Below the pieces are notes generated by a model. It was given only the letters and a program-made list of their open reading frames with translations, ran no database searches and was not told the DNA's origin. The position numbers and the translations under genes were made by a program. Positions 28,801-40,800 of a stretch of DNA of 64,000 nt are shown here, piece by piece; within the stretch, counting starts at the first letter, position 1, and each line of letters opens with the position of its first letter. Origin of the DNA: Struthidea cinerea (Eukaryota; Chordata; Aves; Passeriformes; Corcoracidae); the NCBI GenBank assembly GCA_013397865.1, contig VZTI01002339.1, positions 174,072-238,071 on the forward strand. Reading direction: 5' to 3'.

Positions 28801-31800
28801 CAGCGAGGGCTGGACGCTCCAGTGGAGGTGATGTCACAACTCACCTCCTTCCACTGCCCCAGACAAATGGACTGTGAGTGGCTCCCTTCCCATTCCTTGG
28901 AGTAAAACAGCTGGTAGAACTCAGTCATAGGAATGTTTGGTCAAATTATTGGGGGCCTTGAATGAAGACAGTGGGTAGAGCATCCACTGGATCTCACTCT
29001 GTTGAGCAGGGAAGTTATTTCACTTCCTGCCCTGTTTGTCCTTCATCCTGCATGTTCACTGCTCTGTGCTGCTCTGCACATGGCAGCAGAGATGCCTGAA
29101 AATGGAAATTTCTCCACATTTTTGGCCTCAGTGTCTCGAGTCCTGGGGCAAGACCTCTGTCATCCCTGTCCCTAAGAACCTCCACACGGAGACTTGCCCT
29201 TTGGTGATGAATGCTGGAGTCTCCAGAGGCTCCCAACAGGCTGAAACTAAGGGAAGAGTTTCATGCTTACCTGCTTCAAGCTCCTTCCAGTGTGCCAGCT
29301 CAGCTCTTTGAACATCTGTGACACCGTGGAGCAACCTGGTCTAGTGGAAGGTGTCCCTGCCCATGGCAGGGGGTGGAACGAGATGGTCTCCAAGGTCTCT
29401 TCCGACCCAAACCATTCTGGGATGCTGTGATCTTCGGTGGCTGGAGTCCCCCAGGATGCAGCAAGGATGGTAACAGTTCATTCAGCAGACTCAGGAAGTC
29501 TGTGAAATTATCTTCAGTCCAAGAAAAAGTATCTTATTGACTTCTCTGAAATCCTTTGTTGAGATCAGTTGCAAGGAATGTTGTGGAAGAATTATAAATG
29601 GGCAAAAAGGGAATAAGGTGTGTTTGTGAAATCCTTCAGGCTGTTCACCAGCTGGCTCTGGTTGTGTCTCCCAGATCAGTGACTCCAGTAATGCTGGGAA
29701 GGTATCCCAAGTGGAACACCAAGTGTAAAACCACTCTTTGAGTGGTCTCTGCTGGCTTGCGATAGTCGGGTCACAGATTCCCAGAATTCCAGAAGGGGCA
29801 GGCTGGAAGGGGCCACTCTGGGTCACCTGGTGCCACCTCCCTGCTCAGCAGGGACATCCCAGAGCACAGGGCACAGGATTGTGTCCAGAGGGCTCTGGAA
29901 TATCTCCAGCCCCTCCCTGGGCAGCCTGTTCAAGGCTCGGGCACTGCCCAGGGAAGAAGTTCTGCTTCATATTCGGGTGGAACTTCCTGGGCATCAGTTC
30001 CTGCCCAGGTCATAGGGTTATGTCAGTTTTGGGTCTGACCCCTTGTGCCTGTGCTGAAATTCTTGTTTCTGTTCAGCATCTGAAGACGTCAGTGAAAGAA
30101 ATTTTCAAGCAATTTCATTTTTGCTGTTTAAGCTGGTGCAGCCACATGTGCCTGTGTCCTGTGGCCTCGAGAAGAGCAGTGAGCGTAGGTTGGAAGGGAG
30201 GCAGGAGTGCGACCCAGGCACCCCATCTTTGGTGCCTCCTGCAGCAGCAGATGAGCTCAGCATCCCCAGGAGCCCAGAGCTACATTCTCGGCATTCCTGC
30301 AGCTCCTTAGATGTCAGTGATGTCATCGATAGCAGCCATGGAATTGCAGATCCCAGAGGGCCTGAACTCATGTCTTAGCAAGTAAGCGTAGGAGGAACCA
30401 ATTTCTGTCGTCTACGGCACTGTACCAGCAAGTTCCATTGAATCAAACCACAGCAAATGTATTTGCATCTACATTTCTGTCTTCTGCAAATATAACAACG
30501 TCCAACAAGAGAGACTCGTGTTCACCAGCCACTCTCATCCCTACTACAGAAAACTACATCTGAGCAATAAAACAACGGGAAGTCGGTGCAGGGTGAAATT
30601 GAAAAGCAAATAATTTATTTCTTTAGCTGTTCAATCTTTGTCCTTGTGCCCAGGACCTGCTGACATAAAACATTTTTCAAGACAGAGCTGGCACGGAGTG
30701 AAGGCATCAGCCCTTCTCTGGAAAGCATCCCTTGAAAACTCCATCTCCTGTCAGCCTGTGAAAGAGATGCATTTGCATTTTTTTGTGCAGGACGAAATAG
30801 CTCATTTTAGGAACACAGGAGCAAAATTTTAATTTAAGTTTCATACTTTTATCACCTGAGATTTTGTACCAAGAGCTTTGGGATGATGGCAGCCCAGTAC
30901 CGTGCAGGCTCCTGGTAGGCACAGGATGCATCAGTTCCTGCTGCTCATGGAGCTGGGAGTTTGAAACTCTCGGGTGGACTGAAGCAGCATGTTTTTAACA
31001 ATGGTTTGGTGGTACCTTGAAGCCACGATAGCACAGTCTGCAGGTGGTCTAGTGAACAGCATTAAATAGCATTTTACAGCCTAAAGTTTGGTGGTGAGGG
31101 AGACTGATGGGCCATGAGACACGTTTCTATCTGAAACAGAGATCTTCATTTTTTTTCGAGTTGTATTTAGGAAGTTGGCTCTGACAGGACCTTCCAGGGG
31201 CAGAGCATGGTGCAGAGATTACCTTCTGCTCTCGCCGAGCCTCCCCAGGTGGCTGCGGGTGCAGGACCGTGGGTAGGACAGACCCTTCTCTGCAGCTGCG
31301 GAATTTCCTGCTCGGAAGCAGAGTTTGCTCTGCAGCCTCAGAGCTGCTTGAATGTGGCTCTGTGTTACTCAGCTGTAATTAGAGCAGCTTGCCAGTTCTT
31401 TATTTCATCCCTTCATTTCAACGGGATTTCCAGACCTGGTACAATTTGCCCCAAAGAGCCGGGGCTTGTTTTCTAGCCCAAATCTAGCCAGACCTTTTAC
31501 CTACACCTGCATTTCTCCAGCTACAAATAACAATGGAAGTGATTTTATCTAATCTCCCACCACCTGGTTTGTTCTTGTCCTCACTCTTAGGCATGAGGGT
31601 ATTGAAAATGCTTTTGGCAGGAGGAGCGCTAAGCAGTATAACCACCAGCATTAACGCAACCACCCAGGCTATGTGTAAAGAACCAGGTATGGATGGCAGC
31701 GACCTCATGCAGGGAGGGAGACCTGGACAGCCAGAGCTCGTGGGTTGCGCGGTGTCCTCTCGGAAAGCCTGGGAGGCAGCGCAGCAGAGCCGTGGCTGGT

Positions 31801-34800
31801 GTCCTGCAGGGAAGAGCCCGCCCTGGGCACGGGAGCTTCGGGAGCCCTCGGGCGTTCCTGTGTCTCTACGTGACTTGGCACCCGGCTCCCAGGACACCTC
31901 TCCAGAGCAGATCTGTGACTTTCTAGCTTGGGTTTCACCACGGAGCGCCCAAGGCCCCTCCTCTACGCCGGCATTTCGGCGCTGTGCTTTGGAAGGACTC
32001 CAGGCCAGCAGTGAAGGGCTCTTTGATAATATCTGACGGGCGGGTAAGAATTTTGGGCAGCAGCCAAGGTACACATTGCCTGTAATCGTTAACTCGGTCT
32101 GTAAACAGTTCAAACGGCACTGAAGAGGCCGTCAGTTATTACATTAGCGAGAAGCCTTTCATGTGCCCGCGCAGGAGCCGGAGCCGCGCAGCGCGGCCCC
32201 CGCGGAGCAGCTCCGGCTGCAGGGCTGCGGGCTCGGCCCGGCCGTGCCGCGAGTGCCGTGCCGAGTGCCTGACCTTCAAACCCTCGGCGCTGCAGCAATA
32301 ACTAAATCATTACTTTCCTTTTGTTCTGCACCTGGCTCGGCGGTGGAGCCCGGGGAGATGGAGGGGGGAGGGATCGGGCAGCGCTCCCCCCGGCGCCAGC
32401 CGGGAAGGCTCAGCAGGGCTGGCTCCTCCACCCCAAACCCATCTCCTGCCGGCGGCTTTTCCCTGGGCTGGCTCCTCCACCCCAAACCCATCTCCTGCCG
32501 GCGGCTTTTCCCTGGGGTGGCTCCTCCACCCCAAACCCATCTCCTGCCGGCGGCTTTTCCCTGGTGCGAACAGCTCCATGTGCGATCCTAACAAACGTTT
32601 CCCTCATGAACAGGTAAAGCATCCCTGGACTGTTGCTGGTTTCTCCAGAAATGACCACAGTGGTGGTTCAGGGCCACGCCAGGGTCCTGACATCTCCAGG
32701 CAACAGTGCTCTCATCTTCAGGAGAGTTTTAGAGAATTCCCCAGTCCACATCAGCCTCTGGAGAGCCCTTTGGTCTCTTTCCAGGAGCAGTTCAGCCCTC
32801 CTGGAGATGTGTGATGTTCAGAAGAAGCTGATGCTTAATTTGACCCAAAAGGAATTTCCTTGTCAGTGTTTGCTCTTCTAGATCTGCTTTCTCCTTTCTA
32901 GAGGATCAAGAATACCCTTTCTGGCATCAGTTGTCAAGGTTTTAACTTTGAAACCCATTGTAAAAAGCTGGTGGTTGAGGAAAAGTACCCAGTGCCTGCA
33001 GTAGAGTGATCTGGGCTCAGGTGAGTCTCTGTGTGTGGCCCATCACTGCAGAGCTGCTTTCAGGGTCAGAGCTGCCTCAGGTGTTTCACGGACCAGTTGT
33101 GGGAGTCCTCATGTGTCTGTGCCACCCTTGAGCTGGTCCCAGGGGACCTTTGCGCTTGGAGAGGTGAGAGAGCTGCCAGCAGAGCTTGGGCTTTGCCAGT
33201 GCTTCGAGGGCTGCAGAGGGACAAGACTTGTGTGAGTTCTGTGGGACAGCTTTCACCTCCCAGCCACTGCCAGCACAGTGCAGCCGTGTGAGAGAGGGTC
33301 TTCAAGGATGGAGATGGCTCCGGGGTGGGGACAGGCTGGGCCCTCCCAGGTGTGCGAGGTGAGCAGGTCAGCATGGGTTGGATGCTCTCCATGGGATTTG
33401 GGATCCAGACTGCCTGAAGAGTGCTTGGAGGCAGAGGAGCATGAGCTGTCCTCCCGTGACTTGGGCCAGCTTGCCTTTACTTTCATTTAGTGCTGTGAGT
33501 CAGGGCTGACCAGAGAACCTCCCTTTGCCTTTGATACTCCAGCATGGATGTGTGGACCAGACAGAGACAGTTTAACCAGACATTGTTATGGAGCTTTGCC
33601 AGAGATTTCTTTGCTGGTCCATGCAATCCTCGTGGTGGCTGGGCCAACAGAAGTGACACTTGCTTCCCTCATGTGGGACCTCTCTGTCCGCAGGAGAGCA
33701 AACTTCAGCAGAGCTGTCAGTGAGGGGTGTTTGAGAGTCTTCTCCAACCCCATGGGAATCATTTAGGTTGGAAAAGTCCTCCAAGACCATCAAATCCAGC
33801 CTGTGCCCAATCCCCACCTTGTCCCCAGCCCAGAGCACTCAGTGCCACCTCCAGCCCTTCCTTGGACACCTCCAGGGATGGGCACTCCAAACCTCCCTGG
33901 GCAGCCCCTGCCAAGGCCTGAGCGCCCTTTCCATGGGGAAATTCCTGCTGCTGTCCACCCTGAGCCTCCCCTGGCCCAGCCTGAGGCCGGTCCCTCTCCT
34001 CCTGTCCCTGTTCCCTGGGAGCAGAGCCCAACCCCCACCTGGCTCTGAAGTCCTTTCAGGGAGTTGCAGAGAGCGACAGAAGATCCAGACTTCACCTAAA
34101 CCATCTAATCCTGCACGTGTGATAATCAAATAAACATCGCTCTTGGGTTCAGCACTGCTCTTTGTTGCTCACCAGCTCGGTAATGAAAAGGAGAGGGAAA
34201 CACAGTCATTTCTTGATTAGGGACTGATTTGTTGTATCAAACCCGCAGGCCCTGCTGACCCTTGACACGGGCCAAAGGTAGTGAAGCTCGTGAGCACGAG
34301 TAAGGGCACAAGCATGGGAGTATTGCACTGGCACCTTGTAGGTCCTTTGTCTCCTCTCCCACCTCTGGCCACTCCTTCAGGGGACTCGGATGGTTGTCTG
34401 AGCTGTTTGCACGTTGAGGTAGGACCTGAGTCTCTCTAAGAATAATGCATTTGTTATCAGTGAATGTGTTCCTCTGTGACTCACATGTGGGTAAGGTGTG
34501 TTTGCTGTTATAACAGCTCTTGAAGCTTTATGCAGGTAAATTAAAAAAGCCCCATATCCTGATGGCTGAGCTTCATGCCCAGGAGTCATGGAAGTGGCAA
34601 TATCTCCTTGGGCCTCTTGAAACACTCTGATGTTCTTTTCCTTTTCCAACCAGCCATTTCCATCTTCTTCATGGCTAAAATCCACTTCATCTCCCTGCCC
34701 CGTTCCTTCTCATCCTTCCATGTCTTTCTAGCACTGTCCCACAGCACTTTCCAGCTCTGCTGTCACTGTGTTTCAGCCTCCTGGCAGCATCTCCTGTGCC

Positions 34801-37800
34801 TGTGGTAGTGTCCTGTCATTCCTGCTGCTGTCTTTGTTAAGAGTGGAATGGTCTTGGGGTAAGAGGGGCTTCTGTTCAGCTGGTAAAGCTGGAGAGCTCA
34901 GGTAAACTGGGAGGAGCCTTTCTTACAGGAATAAAGACATTCACACAGCATTAATCCCAGAATCACTGATGTTGGAAAAGACCTCGAAGACCATCAAGTC
35001 CAACCCGTGACCAATCCCCACCTTGTCACCCAGACGAGAGCACTGAGTGCCATTCCTTGGACACCTCCCAGGATGGGGACTCCACCACTTCCCTGGGCAG
35101 CCCCTTCTAATACCTGACATGAAGAAATTCTTACTAATGTCCGATCTGAACCTCCCTTGGCACAACCTGGAGCTGTTTCCTCTTGTCCTGTCACTTGTCT
35201 GGGCGAAGAGTCCGATCCCCACCTGGCTCCAACCTCCTGTCAGGCTGAGTTTTGGGGGAGGCTGGGAGAGGAGGATCTGGTGGTTGGGGTGTCCCAACAG
35301 GGCTGTGTTGCTGTCAGGAGCATTCCTCAGTGACTGAGGAGTGCACATGGACTGTTCCATCCCTGCCGTGCAGGATCCCTGGAGGTTTCCCTGGTGCCAG
35401 CAGCTGGGACAGTGCCCATGCTCTGGCACCGCTGGGAGATGCACTGGGCTGTTAGAGCTGGGACATCTGCCCTGCTCCTTCCCACAGGAATCCTGTGTCG
35501 GGTGCCCTGTTTCCATCTCCTCATAGACCCAGCAGAGGATCTTGCCCAGTAATTCTTACAGCCAGGTTGGTGTCGGCAGCAAAGATGGAGAGGGTGGTAG
35601 GAGACCACTTTCACTTGCCTTTTGAAGCCTACAAAGGAATATAAACCTTACTTAGCTCAGAGGCTCGCTGGCGGAATTCCAGCAGGGAAGAGGTGTGTTG
35701 AGCCAGACATACCCACAAGTACAGGAATATCTACGTCCTGCCTCAGGAGCTCATGCTGGGTGACAGTGACATGACACAGCTGGGTGAAGCCAGCAGGGCA
35801 GTGGGCAGTGGGTGTCTCCCATGGACACACGGATGTGGCACGACAGTGTCCGACATGCTCCGTGTCCCCAAAGGTGCCATTGTGGTGCTGTGGGCCCCTG
35901 GCTCATCCCCTCACTGCTGATTCGGCTGTAGCTCATCTGTGGAGGAGCTTTTCCACAAGGCATTTCGTCCACTCGAGCCTGCGGCACCAGTGGCACATGG
36001 AGAATGGTCCTGGCATGAGATGGAGAATGGTCCTGGCCCGAGCTGTGGCAGGGGAGGCCTTGCTGTCCTGGACAAAACCCTTGCACCCTTCTGGTGCTGC
36101 ATGCGTGAGCATTCCCTCAAAGTCTTGCATGGGATTCCACCTGCTGGAATACTGGCGAGAGGAGGGGAAGGAGACTGGTGCTGAGGCACAGCCTGAAGTC
36201 ACAGCACTGTCCCACAGGTAAGGCAGCAGCTGGCTCTGTGCATGTTCTGGGGGCAGATGCTCTCCCTGCTCTCTGGCACTGACCACGAATCCCAGCTTTT
36301 TTCTGGATTTTGGTTCCTAGATGAAATATTCATGGCAAAAGTCTAGTGGGAGGTGAGTGTGCAGAACCCCATGTGTGCAGTTCCCCTGCAGCCCCAAAAT
36401 GTGTAGAGAAAAGTGAAATCCCAATGGATGCTCCTCTGCAGCCCCCCGACCACAGCAGGCTGTGCCCACAGCCAGGCTGGTATCCCCACCTTTGCATTTA
36501 ACAGCTCTTCCTGGTGTTTTGATCCGTGATTTCTCCGTATTTTTAATGAGTTTCTGTATCTTTAACATATCCCACCTGTACTAAGCTGAAGAATTCTTGT
36601 TCACTTAATCACTTGTACAGAAATCTCTGTTTAAGATGGAGTGAGAAGGACTCCTTGTAATAATCAAGATGTTGACACACTGCAGCTTTATCTAGTAGAT
36701 TTTCATTTTTCATTTGTATTTTACAGTAATGCCTGTTTGCTTTTTGACTGCTTAGGGTGATTCAACAACGGTTTCCATAAAACTCCCCAGAGTGACTCCA
36801 AGCTCTTTCCTGTTCATTAACAGCTCACTTAGAGCTCATCCCTGTATAAAATACCTGGATATATTTTTTCATACTTGCATTTTTTAACATCTTGTATCAC
36901 TCCATCACTCAATATCATGAGATCCTTTGCTAGACAGTTTTAATATTTACCAACTTGGATTTTTATGTGTTACTGAAGAACTTGCTCGTTTTACCATCCC
37001 TCTCATTTTCCATTGGTTTGTGAATATTTGGACAACACAGTTTGCCTTGGGACTGTCCCGGTGAGTTCACTGTAAAGGCTGCCCTGCTTTTTCTCTTTTT
37101 AGTTCTGAAGAACATAGAAACATGGAACGGTTTGGATTGGAAATGACCTTAAAGCCACCCAGTGCCACCCCTGCCATGGGCAGGGACACCTCCCACTGTC
37201 CCAGGCTGCTCCCAGCCCCAATGTCCAGCCTGGCCTTGGGCACTGCCAGGGATCCAGGGGCAGCCACAGCTGCTCTGGGCACCCTGTGCCAGGGCCTGCC
37301 CACCCTCCCAGGGAACAATTCCTTCCCAATATCCCATCCAGCCCTGCCCTCTGGCAGTGGGAAGCCATTCCCTCTTTTCCTGTTGCTCCAGGCCATGTCC
37401 AAAGTCCCTCTCCCTGGGTAGTACTGCACAATATTCCATCGTCTTCCATAGCCTTGACCTTGTAGGAGAACAGGAGAGGAGACACCAGTCTGGCATTCAT
37501 GGAACTGCCTTTAGTCCCACAGTCACTGACTGCTTTGAGGAACCCTGTGGCTCTGTGAACCATCCCTTTCCTTTTCCAAAACTCTGTTAGTTCTTCCCTT
37601 CTCTTCATTAGCCTGTTTTTTTTAAGCTGGCTTTTCTTTTTGGCAAGGAAGTCAGGATTATCAATCTGCCATTCCCTGCATCGCTCTCAACTTCTTCAAA
37701 TGCATTTTGGTATTTGCTGTCTGCAGTTTTCCTGGGATTGGGTCAGTGTAGTAAAGAGTTTAGTCCAGCGATTTTTCTCAAGCCTTTTGGTGAACATTCT

Positions 37801-40800
37801 CCTGTCCTGTTCTCTTCCTGTCTTTTCCATGCCAGTCTTATGGGTTGGTTATAACATTTCTCCTGCCACTTCAGATCAGATCAAATTTTGATTCGTCCCC
37901 CATGAAGAAAGCGTGGGAAGTGCTCTGAGTTCCCTTACAGAGAAAACTTGGAGGACTTTCTCCAAGTCCTTTTTCAGCTCTTGTCCCTCAGGACTCCTTG
38001 GTGAACAGAAAGGGGAACAGAAACGTTTAAAGGATCCTTGGGGAGAAAAAAAAGAGCACAAATAATCTCTTTTCCATGGGCATGGTTGATTCAGTGAGAA
38101 TTAATAGGCTCAGGCTGGAGCAAAACCTACTCCAGTGAGGCACTGGAATACACTCTTGGTCTGGAGGAGAAGGCAGCCCTGGAGTGGGTGAGGAGTCCCC
38201 CTTTTCGGAGGTCTTGAGAACAGGTTGAGCAAGTGTCTCTGAGGAATGTTTTAGGTCTGGCTGATCCTGCCTTCAGGCAGCAAAGTGGGCTAGATGACCT
38301 CTCAGGGTCACCTTTTTTCCCCCCCTTGTTTTATACATGAAGCTCCCAAGTGGGAATTGGGCACCTCTCCAGGCCTGATTCCCCAGGACCTGTCCCTGTG
38401 TTTCTGCTGCTCGGTGCAGCCTGTGAGTGATGCTGGGAGGGTCAGGTTGGTGTGAAAGTAGTGGGTCTAGTGGGAATAAAGTGGTAAAGATGGCAAGCAG
38501 GAGTTAAAAAAGTGAAATTCAGTGTCGTAGGAGTGGCACTGCGGACAAAAAAGGTAAAAAATAAAGAGAGTCCATAGGGTAAGGAAACAGGAAACCAAAC
38601 AGGTGATAGTAAGAAGATAGGGATGAGGAGGAGCTCTGCCTCCTCTTTGAAGGTGTGACAGGAGGGATGTGGTGACAGAGACAGACAGAGTGACAAAGCC
38701 AGGGCTCACAGGTTGACAGTGTCTTATCAGGGCCAGGGTGTGGACAGAGCTGCAGGGCTGAATCACCCTGAGTGGGTCCAAACCCTGCCAGCTGATCCCA
38801 GCCCACCACTGGGGTCCCGGGAGCACAGGGATTGTCCTGGGAGAAGGATCTGGCAGAGGAGCAGTGTGGCTCCCACCAGGGAACCCCGGCGGGAACAGCA
38901 CTGGGGGGTCCCAGCATAACAACCACTGAGGCCCCTCTGCTGACGGGGAGCCCCTGGGAGCGGGGAGCGCTGGGACTTAGGCAGCATGTATGAAACCTCT
39001 CTGGTTTTGGATATGAGCATACCCCCTCTCTCCAGCAATGGGATTTTGGTGTCTCCTGGACCAGATAAGGGTCTGTAAGGAGCTGTGGCCCTGTGGCTGC
39101 TGGTGCTGCAGAGGTGCCCAGCCCAGCAGAGAGGGGGATGATACTTGTTTTTCTGCATCATCCTTAGATTATTTTTCGAGTCTGCTCTTGTCCTGTGAGC
39201 ACAATGTGCAGCCGGGATCCCTCACAGGGACAGGGCAGTGGAAATGCCAAGAAATGCTGTTGTAGGATGTAGAAAATAAGAGCCACCTCTTGCTGCTGTG
39301 CTGCTGCTGGAGGAGTTGCCTGTATAGCAACAAACAGGAGAAGGAGCTGGGGGGAGCAGAGGGAAGAGGTCTCTGGAGCAGAGATGTGGAGTGTGTGGCT
39401 GTGGTGGATGGTGCCTGTGTCCCCGCCCCAGGAATCCTCCCGAGCTGCCCCTGGGCATTGCAGGGTGCTGCAGTGAGAAGGCTCCCGGGCTCAGCCTCCA
39501 GCCTGATCCGTGTCTGTGAGGAACCCAGCACAGAACAGCGAGGGGCCGCTGCTCTGCCACAGCTCCATGGACAGCTGCCCACATGGGAAGGGCCTCAGGT
39601 GCAGGGATCAGCCTTCCTCAGCAGGTCTTCTCCAGATTTATCATCTGGGTCTTGCTCCAGAACAGCTGCCAGTATTTTCCATGTGCTCCCCATGCACATT
39701 TGGAGCTGCAGAAGCCCATTTGGCCCCTTGCTCGTTTTCCCGGTGTTCATCATTAATCATGGAATCATGGAATGGTCTGGGTTGGAACGGACCTTAAAGC
39801 TCATCCTGTTCCAGCCCCCTGCCATGGGCAGGGACACCTTCCACTGTCCCAGGCTGCTCCCAGCCCTGTCCAGCCTGGCCTGGGACTCTTCCAGGGATCC
39901 AGGGGCAGCCACAGCTGCTCTGGGCACCCCATGCCAGGGCCTCCCCACCCTAATGCTGGGATCAGGCCCAGAAATCCTGGTCGCAGAGAGACTGCTCCGA
40001 GCTCAGCACACGGGGCTGTCACTGCCCCATGAGTGTCACAGCCAGGGTTGGGCACAGCTCCAAGGTGAGGTCCTTCCCAGCTCCCCCAGGCTCCGGGAGC
40101 AGCCCGGGGAAGGCTCGGGAGGGCTCCCCCTGAGCTGTTGGAGCTATCCCGAGACACACTCTGCATTTCCTGTGACAATCACATATTAACCCACACATTA
40201 AGCCACGATCACATATTAACCAAAACTCCCAGCCAGGCAAGCAGAGCACAGAGCGATGCTGTTCTGGGTGAATCCAGCGGGATCACGGGCACCTGGATGC
40301 TGTGTCGGTGTTGGTCAAGGCAGCGCCTGTCAGTGCTCCAAGGGAGCAGGGGGTTATTTGGGAGCTTCCCTGACTGCTCCAAGCCGTAACAGATCTGATT
40401 GCTTCCCTGAAAACCTGGATTTCGAGAGTTTGTGGTGCTTAGCTTGGTAATGCTGCACTCTCTCCGGTGTCCTGAAGTCTTAAATTGTAGCATCCCAGAA
40501 TGGTTTGGGTTGGAAGGGACCTTAAAAATCATCCAGTTCTCCCCACTGCTATGGGCAGGGACACCTTCCACTAGACCAGTGTTTTGATAAAAGAATATGA
40601 ACTTTTATTTTAAAATATTTCAAATTTCACTGAAATCCTTTGCTTTTACTTTTGTTTTAAGCAGTTCCAGACGTGATGAGGAGTTGGATACAAACTCACA
40701 GCCACAGACATTTGCATGAGACATGAGAACTAGTTGGTCTCCATGCTGTGATTTTAGGATTTGATGATTTTAACTCACTTTCATGGTTTTGTTAGACCTG

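Noticed and set aside
31484..32113. 209-codon minus-strand ORF in intron 1 with a hydrophobic stretch
   Set aside because: No recognisable family, no splice or promoter support, and an overlapping plus-strand ORF of similar length in the same GC-rich segment.
39290..40189. 299-codon plus-strand ORF upstream of RNF43 exon 2
   Set aside because: Much of it is the translated antisense CR1 at 39755-39960; no family resemblance.
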